A stretch of 64,000 nucleotides of DNA from NCBI GenBank assembly GCA_032622095.1, contig CP136061.1, positions 117,684,754 through 117,748,753 on the forward strand. The letters run 5' to 3'. A program made the position numbers and the translations under genes. Positions within the stretch are counted from its first letter, which is position 1. The number at the start of each line of letters is the position of its first letter. The notes below the pieces were generated by a model. The model saw only the letters and a program-made list of their open reading frames with translations. It searched no databases and was not told where the DNA came from. Shown piece by piece: positions 35,632 to 46,713 of this stretch. The DNA comes from Siphonodentalium dalli (taxonomy: Eukaryota; Mollusca; Scaphopoda; Gadilida; Siphonodentaliidae).

Positions 35632-36495
35632 CTAGCAGGTTAGCCCGCCACTGGCGGCATTCGTCTCATGGCTTTGTTTCAGAAACATGACATTTTTTTA
35701 ATTTAACAAAATTTCAAGTCGATAGCTCCACCCGTTTCCGAGATCTGGTCTGCGCATGCGCGAAGCTTGCGTCGCACGGGCTCGGCGACCCGATAAAATT
35801 CGTACCCGGGGCAAGATACATTCACATACCAAATTTCAAGTCGATAGCTCCACCCGTTTCCGAGATCTGGTCTGCGCATGCGCGAAGCTTGCGTCGCACG
35901 GACTCGGCGACCCGATAAAATTTGTATCCGGGGCAAGATACATTCACATAGCAAATTTCAAGTCGATAGCTCCATCCGTTTGCGAGATAACGCATTCTTT
36001 GTTTTTCAATGAGTTAATTCATGGTACCCGTCCTCCCCGTCCTAAACTTCAGAGCGGACAGTCAATTAATCCCGTCGTGAAATCCCTCTGCATGATATTT
36101 CGAGCTCTTAGATCAATTCTGCCTTTTTAGTTGCATTTGGTCCGCATCCGTATTTCGGACGCATGGGGGTCAGTCGTTTGGCCACGTCCATTGGAATCCG
36201 CATCAGACGCATGGGGTATCGTTTAGCCACGTCCATTGCAATAAAGAGCGTTAATTGTTAAAACCTCCGTATAAGGTATAGATAAAGAGCGTTGTTGCCT
36301 TAACCCCCCGCCGTGCCTTTGCGGTGATTTGGGAGTGGATAAAGGGTGCTCAGAGCTTCTCGAAAACACGACTACGGCGGTGTCGGTGGGATTTTACACT
36401 TACATACGAAATTTTATCTCAATCTGTACACGCGTTTTGGATTCTATGAATTACACACATACACACATATATACGAAGTCTCAAAATATATAGTA
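35632..36495 (-). mobile_element. Helitron unit 5, with 122 bp modules
   Basis: Type-A ends (hairpin CCGCCAGTGGCGG; 5' TACTATATATTTTGAG without TC). Its middle (35704-35990) holds two and a half copies of the 122 bp module typical of units 12-18, each with a TGCGCATGCGCG palindrome. Confidence 0.75.
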
Positions 36496-37702
36496 CTAGC
36501 AGGTTAGCCCGCCACCGGCGGCTTGTCCGAAACATGACATTTTTTAAATATTTTTTTTTAATTTTTAGCTCCACGCGTTTCAATAAGTAAAATTTGTACC
36601 CGGTAGCTCCATCCGTTTCCGAGATCTGGTCTGCGCATGCGCGAAGCTGGCGTCGCACGGACTCGGCGACCAGATAAAATTTGTACCCGGCGCAAGATAC
36701 AATCACATAGCAAATTTCAAGTCGATAGCTCCACCCGTTTCCGAGATCTCGTCTGCGCATGCGCTACACGGGCGTCGCACAGGCTCGCCAATACGACAGC
36801 GACGACCACCTGGTCAAACTACACTCACGTACCAAGTTTCGTCCCGATCGATCGAGGTGTTGGTATCTGATGCAAAAGACGAAATTGTGAGTGTTGGTCA
36901 ATAGTCCCCGCCGTGAACCTCGTCGTCGCAAAGAGCGGACAGTCAATTAACCCCGTTGTGAACCCCAATCACCAACGCGACGTAAACATGTGTTGCGTTC
37001 TAAAAATAGGAAAGCACTTTCTCTCTGCTTAATTCTGCAGATGCTAATAACGTTGCTCCCCGTAGGTAGCAATATCGTTGTTGTTGATATTTACGGCTTG
37101 GGGGCTATTTTCTTATTTAGCAAGTTTGAGCTCAATCGGTTCGAGTCTATAAAGGACACACTCATATATATGGCACTTCCCGTGGGTAGCAAGTTTGAGC
37201 TCAATCGGCATTCCCTGGAATTTCCCGTAGATTGGCAGATTCCAGTAGCTTTATAACGATATATCTGGGGAGAAATCTGATGCCATATTCGTGATTATCT
37301 GGGATGATTTCGGTATATAATATATACTGTAAAAACAAAGCGCGCCATCCGTGCTCGCAGGGTTGGTCAGAAACAAATGTTTTTTAAATTTAATGTATGT
37401 TCCGTATATCTCTCTGCAGATGCAAATAACGTTGAATGGCAAACAGACGCTCTTTATAGAGATGCGTCAAAAACAAACGCTCATTAAATAATCACTTGAT
37501 TAACCCACGCCGTGCCTTTGCGGTGATTTGAGATTGGAGAACGGGTGCTCTGAGCTTATCTAAACCGCGACCACGGTCGTGTCGGTGGGATTTGACACTT
37601 ACATAGGAAGTTTGAGCTCAATCTGTACACGCGTTTTGGATTCTATGAAGTACACACATACACACATATATACGAAGTCTCAAAATATATAGTATAGATA
37701 GA
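36496..37702 (-). mobile_element. Helitron unit 6
   Basis: The hairpin is CCGCCGGTGGCGG, where the loop base differs and the stem is kept. The 5' end is TCTATCTATACTATATAT. It contains two 122 bp modules (36600-36850) and the shared tail. Confidence 0.75.
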
Positions 37703-38480
37703 CTAGCATGTTAGCCCGCCACTGGCGTGGTTGGTCAGAAACATGACATTTTTTAACTTTTTATAATTTAATTGTTTTTTTATTTTTAAATTTGTTTAAT
37801 TTTAAATTGTTTTAATTAAATTTTTTGTTTCTGGCGGAAAAAATTACCCGATGAAATCCCCCCTTCCTAGGAACGACAGACAACGCATTCTTTGTTTTTT
37901 CTTATTTTTTAACCTGCCCGTACCCGTCCTAATGTCGTGAAATCTCTCTGCATAATATTTCGAGCGATAACATTGCATTGAATTGAAAACAAACACTTCC
38001 CGTCGTGAAATCTCTCTACGATAATATTGCATTGAATTGAAAACAAACGCTTCCCGTCGGGAAATCTCTCTGCATAATATTTCGAGTCTGCCGTACCCGT
38101 CCTAATTTCGTGAAATCTCTCTGCTTAATATTTCGAGCGATAACATTGCATTGAAAACAAACGCTTCCCGTCATACAGATAATTAGATAACGAAAACGAC
38201 GCTCTTTATATAGACACTGCGGAAAACGAACGCTCTTTATATATCAACGCTATTAACCCCGAAGTGCCGATTGCGGTGATTTTGATGATTGGGAAGGGAG
38301 AAACGGTGCTCTGAGCTTCTCCAAAACGCGACCACGGCGGTGTCCGTGGAATTTTACACTTATATACGAAATTTGAGCTCGATCCGTCAAACCGTTTTCG
38401 ATTCCATGAAGTACCCACACACATATATATATATATATACACACATATATATATACGTAGTTCTCAAATTATATAGTAGA
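37703..38480 (-). mobile_element. Helitron unit 7
   Basis: The 5' end is TCTACTATATAATTTGAG. A local tandem repeat of about 75 bp (GTCGTGAAATCTCTCTGCAT and ATTTCGAGCGATAACATTGC, 37930-38170) precedes the shared tail and an (AT)n/(AC)n microsatellite at about 38418-38456. Confidence 0.75.
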
Positions 38481-39403
38481 CTAGCAGGTTAGCCCGCCAC
38501 TGGCGTGGTTGGTCAGAAACATGACATTTTTTTCGCTTTTCACTGAGTTAATCGTGCCTTTTTAAGAGAAATTATTGTACCCTCCCTAAAAGAGGTATGA
38601 TTTAAGGTACATCGGGCGGAAAAAAACTGACCCGATGATGTCGTTGTTGTTGGCATTCAGGGCTTCGGTCGTTGTTGTTGGCATCACGGCTCGGGGCTAC
38701 CCGAAAAATCTCACATTGCCGTATAGGGAAAATAGGATTGCGTGTATTTAGTAATTTTAACTAATTATTTTCTCGCCAACAATGTCGTTGTTGTTGATAT
38801 TTACGGCTTGGGGGCTATTTTCTCGCCAACAATGTCGTTGGCGTTCACGGTTTGGGGCAGTGGAAGTCCCGTCAGATTCGGGACGTATCGCAGTGCCTGG
38901 GATTTACTTAAATTTCAGCAGCCATATAGCTGCGTTAGTTAGCAGGATTTGTGGTGTGTAAGTTTATACTTTAAAATCTGAATGTTTCGGAAATAGACTA
39001 AGATTTTCAGCCGTAACAAAATATGTATACATCAGAAAATATAAATTCTATATTTTGCGAGGTATTAGCAAGTTTTGGCTCAACGTGTTTAGCAGTTTGA
39101 AGTGAATATGGATATACAAATATACATATACAGATATAAAAAAATGTAGAGTTACTCCTCTTGGATCGCGAGCGAATATCAACCCGATTAACCCCCCGCC
39201 GTGTTTGCGGTGATTTTATTGGGAATGGAGAATGAGTGATCAGAGCTTGTTCAAAATGCAACGTCGGCGATCCCCGTGTGTTTTTACACTTATATACGAA
39301 ATTTGACCTCAATCCGTCCAGGCGTTTTCGATTCCATAACGTACCCACACACACATATACACACACATATATATATACGGAAGTCTCAAAATATATATAT
39401 AGA
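38481..39403 (-). mobile_element. Helitron unit 8
   Basis: The 5' end is TCTATATATATATTTTGAG. It includes a locally duplicated AACAATGTCGTTG phrase (38770-38840) and the shared tail at 39186-39340. Confidence 0.75.
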
Positions 39404-40385
39404 CTAGCAGGTTAGCCCGCCACTGGCGGCATTCGTCAGAATTTTCAATTTAATTTTTGTTTTCAATGAGTTAATATTAATTTTATTTTTATAGCATGAG
39501 TTAATAGTGCATTTTTAATTTACTGGATTTTTGATTAATTTTTTTGATTAATTTTTTAATTTAATTTTTGGTTTTTCAATATTTTACCCGATTAGACCTT
39601 ATTTTACCCGATTAAGGTGAAGAAGACATAAGAATCACAGAACACGCAGTACCCGTCCCTAAAAGAGGTATGATTTAAGGTACATCGGGCGGAAAAAACT
39701 GACCCGATGAAAATTTCCCCCGTTCCTAGGAACGACAGACATAAGAATCACACAACACGCATTTTTTGTTTTCACACAACACGGAGTACCCGTCCCTAAA
39801 AGAGGATTTCCCCCGTTCCTAGGAACGACAGACATAAGAATCACACAACACGTTAATTCTGCATTTTTAATCGAGATAAATGCATTTCGCGTTTTGCGTC
39901 CGTAGTTTCGTACACACGGGTTCACACAACACGCACTACCCGTCCCTAAAAGAGAATTTCCCCCGTTCCTAGGAACGACAGACATAAGAATCACACAACA
40001 CGTTAATTCTGCCTTTTTAATCGAGATAAATGCATTTCGCGTTTTGCGTCCGTAGTTTGTACACACGTGTAACCGTTTAACAACGTCGATGGCAATAAAG
40101 AGCGACTGTCTGTTAACGACTCCAATCATGGTCAATATAAAGATCGTTGATGCCTTAACCCCCGAAGTGTCGTTTGCGGTGATTTTGATGATTGGGAGTG
40201 GAGAATGAGTGCTCAGAGCTTGTCTAAAATGCGACGAGGACGATTCCCGTGGGTTTTTACCCTTATATACGATATTTGAGCTCGATCGGCGCAGCCGTTT
40301 TCGATTCTATGAAGTACCCACACACACACACACACACACACATATATGTATATACGGAAGTCTCAAAAAAATATATATAGATAGA
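39404..40385 (-). mobile_element. Helitron unit 9 with CCTAGG-palindrome repeats
   Basis: The 5' end is TCTATCTATATATATTTTTT. Between 39.64 and 40.09 kb a block repeats three times around GTTCCTAGGAACGACAGACA and AAGAATCACACAACACG. The 158-codon minus-strand frame across it is periodic and is not regarded as a gene. An (AC)n tract lies at 40319-40341. Confidence 0.78.
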
Positions 40386-41064
40386 CTAGCAGGTTAGCCC
40401 GTCATGGGCGGCGTTCGTCAGAAACATGACAATTTTTTATTTTTATATTTTTCAATGAGTTAATTTTTTGTTTATATTTTTGAATTAGTTTTTTGCTTTT
40501 TCCATACTTGACCCGATTTGACTTTGAATTGATCATTTTCAAGGTCAAGGTCAGGTCGGGGTTACAATTTAACCCGTCCATGACACATCCCGTAGGTAGC
40601 AAGTTTGAGCTCAATCCGTTCGATTCTATAAAGGACACACACATATATATCATTTGTGGGTACCCGTTTCAAGATCACTTAGGGCGGAAAAACTGACCCG
40701 ATCCGCGTTCCTATGAAGCCCTACGTACGTAAGAATCACACAACACGCTCATGTCTGTATAATGACGCACATGCCCAGACCCAGACGTAAGATACACATT
40801 ACCGACATACGCTCTTTATCAACTACACTGCGGATAGGAACGCTCTTTAACTATCAACGCGATTAACACCGAAGTGCCGATTGCGGTGATTTTGATGACT
40901 GGGAAGGGAGAAGCGGTGCTCTGAGCTTGTCCAAAATGCGACGTGGACGATCCCCGTGTGTTTTTACACTTATATACGAAATTTGAGCTCGTTTGAGCCG
41001 TTTTCGATTCTATAAAGTACCCACATACACACATATATATATATATACACACACACACACAAAC

Positions 41065-41097
<33 letters not shown>

Positions 41098-41126
41098 TAT
41101 ACGTAGTTCTCAAAATATATAGGAGA
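40386..41126 (-). mobile_element. Helitron unit 10
   Basis: The hairpin is CCGCCCATGACGG, with one stem pair changed to a wobble. The 5' end is TCTCCTATATATTTTGAG. A composite (TA)n/(CA)n microsatellite occupies about 41026-41100. Confidence 0.78.
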
Positions 41127-41665
41127 CTAGCAGGTTAGCCCGCCACGGGCGGCGTTGGTCAGAAACATGACATTTTTGTTGGCTTTTCAACGAGTTAATT
41201 GTGCCTTTTTAATCAAGAGAAATTATGGTACCCGTCCCTAAAAGATTTAAGGTACATCGGGCGGAAAGAACTGACCCGATGAAAAATTGTTGAGCCCGAC
41301 GTTGTCCGGGCTATTCAAAACCAAATTTCAAGTCGATAGCTCCACCCGTTTCCGAGATCTCGTCTGCGCATGCGCGAAGCTGGCGTCGCACGGGCTCGGC
41401 GACCCGATAAAATTCGTATCCGGGGCAAGATACATTCACATAGCAAATTTCAAGTCGATAGCTCCACTCGTTTCCGAGATCTCGTCTGCGCATGCGCGAA
41501 GCGGGCGCCACACGGGCTCGTCAATACGACAACGTCGACCGCCTGGTCAATCTACACACACGTACCAAGTTTCGTCCCGATCGGTCGAGAATCGTAGATT
41601 TGTATAAATGACAGACAAACAGACAAACAGACAGACAGACAGAGGTCTTTAAAATATATATGAGA
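41127..41665 (-). mobile_element. Helitron unit 11, chimera of two end types
   Basis: The minus-strand 5' end is of the second type (TCTCATATATATTTTAAAG) while the 3' hairpin is of the first type (CCGCCCGTGGCGG). A second-type 3' hairpin (GCCCGGACAACGTCGGGC) remains internally at about 41291-41312 but without its CTAG, and first-type body sequence follows. This looks like failure to stop at the internal end with use of a downstream terminator. Confidence 0.8.
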
Positions 41666-42902
41666 CTAGCCGATGAGCCCGACGTTGTCCGGGCTATTCA
41701 AAAACCAAATTTCAAGTCGATAGCTCTACCCAGCCCGACGTTGTCCGAGCTATTCAAAAACCAAATTTCAAGTCGATAGCTCCACCCGTTTCCGAGATCT
41801 TGTCTGCGCATGCGCGAAGCTGGCGTCGCACGGGCTCGGCGACCCAATAAAATTCGTATCCGGGGCAAGATACATTCACATAGCAAATTTCAAGTCGATA
41901 TCTCCACCAGTTTCCGAGATCTCGTCTGCACATGCGCGAATCCAAATGTCAAGTCGATGAGCCCGACGTTGTCCGGGCTATTCAAAAACCAAATTTCAAG
42001 TCGATAGCTCTACCCGTTTCCGAGATCTGGTCTGCGCATGCGCGAAATTCACTTACCAAATTTCAAGTCGATAGCTCCACCCGTTTCCGAGATCTGGTCT
42101 GCGCATGCGCGAAGCTGGCGTCGCACGGGCTCGGCGACCCGATAAAATTCGTATCCGGGGCAAGGTACATTCACATAGCAAATTTCAAGTCGATAGCTCC
42201 ACCCGTTTCCGAGATCTTGTGTGCGCATGCGCGATGCGGGCGCCGCACGGGCTCGCCAATACGACAACGTCGACCGCCTGGTCAAACTACACACACGTAC
42301 CAAGTTTCGTCCCGATCGGTCGAGAATCGTAGATTTGTATAAATGACAGACAAACAGACAGACAAACAGACAGAGGTCTTCAAAATATATATGAGACTAG
42401 CCGATGAGCCCGACGTTGTCCGGGCTATTCAAAAACCAAATTTCAAGTCGATAGCTCTACCCGTTTCCGATATCTGGTCTGCGCATGCGCGAAGCTGGCG
42501 TCGCACGGGCTCGGCGACCCGATAAAATTCGTATCCGGGGCAAGATACATTCACATACCAAATTTCAAGTCGATAGCTCCACCCGTTTCCGAGATCTCGT
42601 CTGCGCATGCGCGAAGCTGGCGTCGCACGGGCCCGGCGACCCGATACAATTCGTATCCGGGGCCATATACATTCACATACCAAATTTCAAGTCGATAGCT
42701 CCATCCGTTTCCGAGATCTCGTCTGCGCATGCGCGAAGCGGGCGCCGCACGGGCTCGCCAATACGACAACGTTCACCGCCTGGTCAAACTACACACACGT
42801 ACCAAGTTTCGTCCCGATCGGTCGAGAATCGTAGATTTGTATTAATGACAGACAGACAGACAGACAAACATACAGACAGAGGTCTTCAAAATATATATGA
42901 GA
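41666..42902 (-). mobile_element. 1,237 bp Helitron pair, copy 1 (units 12-13)
   Basis: Two adjacent Helitrons of 731 and 506 bp (boundary at 42397). Both have the CCGGACAACGTCGGG hairpin and TCTCATATATATTTTGAAG 5' end. Each carries several 122 bp modules and ends in a GACA/GACAAACA microsatellite. The pair is repeated twice more without visible differences. Confidence 0.9.
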
Positions 42903-44139
42903 CTAGCCGATGAGCCCGACGTTGTCCGGGCTATTCAAAAACCAAATTTCAAGTCGATAGCTCTACCCAGCCCGACGTTGTCCGAGCTATTCAAAAACCA
43001 AATTTCAAGTCGATAGCTCCACCCGTTTCCGAGATCTTGTCTGCGCATGCGCGAAGCTGGCGTCGCACGGGCTCGGCGACCCAATAAAATTCGTATCCGG
43101 GGCAAGATACATTCACATAGCAAATTTCAAGTCGATATCTCCACCAGTTTCCGAGATCTCGTCTGCACATGCGCGAATCCAAATGTCAAGTCGATGAGCC
43201 CGACGTTGTCCGGGCTATTCAAAAACCAAATTTCAAGTCGATAGCTCTACCCGTTTCCGAGATCTGGTCTGCGCATGCGCGAAATTCACTTACCAAATTT
43301 CAAGTCGATAGCTCCACCCGTTTCCGAGATCTGGTCTGCGCATGCGCGAAGCTGGCGTCGCACGGGCTCGGCGACCCGATAAAATTCGTATCCGGGGCAA
43401 GGTACATTCACATAGCAAATTTCAAGTCGATAGCTCCACCCGTTTCCGAGATCTTGTGTGCGCATGCGCGATGCGGGCGCCGCACGGGCTCGCCAATACG
43501 ACAACGTCGACCGCCTGGTCAAACTACACACACGTACCAAGTTTCGTCCCGATCGGTCGAGAATCGTAGATTTGTATAAATGACAGACAAACAGACAGAC
43601 AAACAGACAGAGGTCTTCAAAATATATATGAGACTAGCCGATGAGCCCGACGTTGTCCGGGCTATTCAAAAACCAAATTTCAAGTCGATAGCTCTACCCG
43701 TTTCCGATATCTGGTCTGCGCATGCGCGAAGCTGGCGTCGCACGGGCTCGGCGACCCGATAAAATTCGTATCCGGGGCAAGATACATTCACATACCAAAT
43801 TTCAAGTCGATAGCTCCACCCGTTTCCGAGATCTCGTCTGCGCATGCGCGAAGCTGGCGTCGCACGGGCCCGGCGACCCGATACAATTCGTATCCGGGGC
43901 CATATACATTCACATACCAAATTTCAAGTCGATAGCTCCATCCGTTTCCGAGATCTCGTCTGCGCATGCGCGAAGCGGGCGCCGCACGGGCTCGCCAATA
44001 CGACAACGTTCACCGCCTGGTCAAACTACACACACGTACCAAGTTTCGTCCCGATCGGTCGAGAATCGTAGATTTGTATTAATGACAGACAGACAGACAG
44101 ACAAACATACAGACAGAGGTCTTCAAAATATATATGAGA
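42903..44139 (-). mobile_element. 1,237 bp Helitron pair, copy 2 (units 14-15)
   Basis: Second copy of the pair (boundary at 43634). By eye it matches copies 1 and 3 throughout, including microsatellite length. Confidence 0.9.
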
Positions 44140-45376
44140 CTAGCCGATGAGCCCGACGTTGTCCGGGCTATTCAAAAACCAAATTTCAAGTCGATAGCTC
44201 TACCCAGCCCGACGTTGTCCGAGCTATTCAAAAACCAAATTTCAAGTCGATAGCTCCACCCGTTTCCGAGATCTTGTCTGCGCATGCGCGAAGCTGGCGT
44301 CGCACGGGCTCGGCGACCCAATAAAATTCGTATCCGGGGCAAGATACATTCACATAGCAAATTTCAAGTCGATATCTCCACCAGTTTCCGAGATCTCGTC
44401 TGCACATGCGCGAATCCAAATGTCAAGTCGATGAGCCCGACGTTGTCCGGGCTATTCAAAAACCAAATTTCAAGTCGATAGCTCTACCCGTTTCCGAGAT
44501 CTGGTCTGCGCATGCGCGAAATTCACTTACCAAATTTCAAGTCGATAGCTCCACCCGTTTCCGAGATCTGGTCTGCGCATGCGCGAAGCTGGCGTCGCAC
44601 GGGCTCGGCGACCCGATAAAATTCGTATCCGGGGCAAGGTACATTCACATAGCAAATTTCAAGTCGATAGCTCCACCCGTTTCCGAGATCTTGTGTGCGC
44701 ATGCGCGATGCGGGCGCCGCACGGGCTCGCCAATACGACAACGTCGACCGCCTGGTCAAACTACACACACGTACCAAGTTTCGTCCCGATCGGTCGAGAA
44801 TCGTAGATTTGTATAAATGACAGACAAACAGACAGACAAACAGACAGAGGTCTTCAAAATATATATGAGACTAGCCGATGAGCCCGACGTTGTCCGGGCT
44901 ATTCAAAAACCAAATTTCAAGTCGATAGCTCTACCCGTTTCCGATATCTGGTCTGCGCATGCGCGAAGCTGGCGTCGCACGGGCTCGGCGACCCGATAAA
45001 ATTCGTATCCGGGGCAAGATACATTCACATACCAAATTTCAAGTCGATAGCTCCACCCGTTTCCGAGATCTCGTCTGCGCATGCGCGAAGCTGGCGTCGC
45101 ACGGGCCCGGCGACCCGATACAATTCGTATCCGGGGCCATATACATTCACATACCAAATTTCAAGTCGATAGCTCCATCCGTTTCCGAGATCTCGTCTGC
45201 GCATGCGCGAAGCGGGCGCCGCACGGGCTCGCCAATACGACAACGTTCACCGCCTGGTCAAACTACACACACGTACCAAGTTTCGTCCCGATCGGTCGAG
45301 AATCGTAGATTTGTATTAATGACAGACAGACAGACAGACAAACATACAGACAGAGGTCTTCAAAATATATATGAGA
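44140..45376 (-). mobile_element. 1,237 bp Helitron pair, copy 3 (units 16-17)
   Basis: Third copy (boundary at 44871). Identity with the pair continues about 65 bases into unit 18 (to about 45443), so the array is slightly more than three copies. Confidence 0.9.
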
Positions 45377-46308
45377 CTAGCCGATGAGCCCGACGTTGTC
45401 CGGGCTATTCAAAAACCAAATTTCAAGTCGATAGCTCTACCCAGTCCGACGTTGTCCGGGCTATTCAAAAACCAAATTTCAAGTCGATAGCTCTACCCGT
45501 TTCCGAGATCTGGTCTGCGCATGCGCGAAGCTGGCGTCGCACGGGCTCGGCGACCCGATAAAATTCGTATCCGGGGCAAGATACATTCACATAGCAAATT
45601 GCAAGTCGATAGCTCCATCCGTTTCCGAGATCTCGTCTGCGCATGCACGAAGCTGGCGTCGCACGGGCTCGGCGATCCGATAAAATTCGTATCCGGGGCA
45701 AGATACATTCACATACCAAATTTCAAGTCGATAGCTCCACCCGTTTCCGAGATCTCGTCTGCGCATGCGCGAAGCTGGCTTCGCACGGGCTCGGCGACCC
45801 GATAAAATTCGTATCCGGGGCAAGATACATTCACATAGCAAATTTCAAGTCGATAGCTACACCTGTTTCCGAGATCTGGTCTGCGCATGCGCGAAGCTGG
45901 CGTCGCACAGGCTCGGCGACCCGATAAAATTCGTATCCGGGGCAAGATACATTCACATAGCAAATTTCAAGTCGATAGCTCCATCCGTTTCCGAGATCTC
46001 GTCTGCGCATGCACGAAGCTGGCGTCGCACGGGCTCGGCGACCCGATAAAATTCGTATCCGGGGCAAGATACATTCACATAGCAAATTTCAAGTCGATAG
46101 CTCCGCCCGTTTCCGACATCTTGTCTGTGCATGCGCGAAGCGGGCGCCGCTCGGGCTCGCCAATACGACAACGTCGACCGCCTGGTCAAACTACACACAC
46201 GTACCAAGTTTCGTCCCGATCGGTCGAGAATCGTAGATTTGTATAAATGACATACAGACAGACATACAGACAGACAGACAGACAGATGTCTTCAAAATAT
46301 ATATGAGA
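45377..46308 (-). mobile_element. Helitron unit 18, outermost unit
   Basis: Holds the longest run of the 122 bp module, with starts at about 45521, 45643, 45765, 45887 and 46009. Each module contains CAAATTTCAAGTCGATAGCT, TTTCCGAGATCT, a GCGCATGCGC-type palindrome and ATCCGGGGCAAGATACATTC. Its 5' end TCTCATATATAT abuts the host A, fixing the array edge. Confidence 0.88.
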
Positions 46309-46713
46309 TAAATGTATAACATCACGCTACGATGTCCACGTTTTCCAACAGAGACAAACGAAATGTGGTGAAATGTTTTTAAAAATGCAATTTTTCACAT
46401 TTCGGCGGTCATCTTGGCCGTCATATTGGTTTTGGTGTCGGATTTTGGTTTGTAAGGGTTTTATATTAGCATAACGAATCGAGCGAAAACAAGACCGCAT
46501 GTGATAACATCTTTACTATAACGGCAATCAAAGATACCTGGTGCAAATAAAACAATGGCCGCTGTGATGGACACCATCTTGTCTGGAGTCTCTGCGGCCA
46601 CTTATTTTTCTTGTTAACAACCGAAACAAATTAGAGGAGACATTAAGAAACAAACTTAGTGGGGTGAAGTTGAGTCCTGGTGATGCAGAGGTCGACCAAT
46701 ATCTCCTGGACTA
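46309..46713 (-). repeat. Right arm of the large inverted repeat, outer piece
   Basis: Reverse complement of about 16.47-16.86 kb (AATTAGAGGAGACATTAAGAA, GTGGGGTGAAGTTGAGTCCT and CCAATATCTCCTGGACT). It begins at the T just after the Helitron array. The match ends at about 46713, which pairs with about 16466. Confidence 0.88.

Larger units (their letters stand above)
30925..46308 (-). mobile_element. Tandem array of about 18 non-autonomous Helitrons
   Basis: Read on the minus strand, the block starts TCTCATATATATTTTGAAG at 46308 and ends CTAG at 30928-30925. It sits between a host A and T, and the partner arm (about 16.86 kb) shows the near-continuous empty site. Internally the junction CTAG|TC recurs about 17 times, so elements lie head to tail. 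Each unit has a GC-rich hairpin 7 nt before its terminal CTAG (CCGCCAGTGGCGG or CCGGACAACGTCGGG types). A 5' TC, 3' hairpin plus CTRR, and insertion at A|T without duplication are the established Helitron signature. No Rep/helicase frame is present, so all units are non-autonomous. Reading frames throughout are repeat artefacts. Confidence 0.9.

Noticed and set aside
39659-40135. 158-codon minus-strand frame with cysteine-rich repeats
   Set aside because: It follows a DNA repeat inside a Helitron unit, and the same words occur in non-coding form in other units.
41287-46246. Many 60-142 codon frames on both strands in the Helitron array
   Set aside because: They track the 122 bp module in several frames on both strands at once, and occur in each repeat copy; no codon bias or domain.
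41666-46300. Regularly spaced repeats resembling a CRISPR array
   Set aside because: The 122 bp unit is repeated whole with no unique spacers, and the context is an animal genome with Helitron ends.
30925-46308. Array considered as SINE, Penelope-like or retrozyme repeats
   Set aside because: A|T insertion without duplication, 5' TC, and 3' hairpin plus CTAG fit Helitrons better; no tRNA-like head, poly-A or complete hammerhead was seen.
16466-46713. Considered as a Maverick/Polinton because of long inverted arms and large size
   Set aside because: No polymerase, integrase, capsid or packaging ATPase sequence occurs between the arms, and no target duplication was found.
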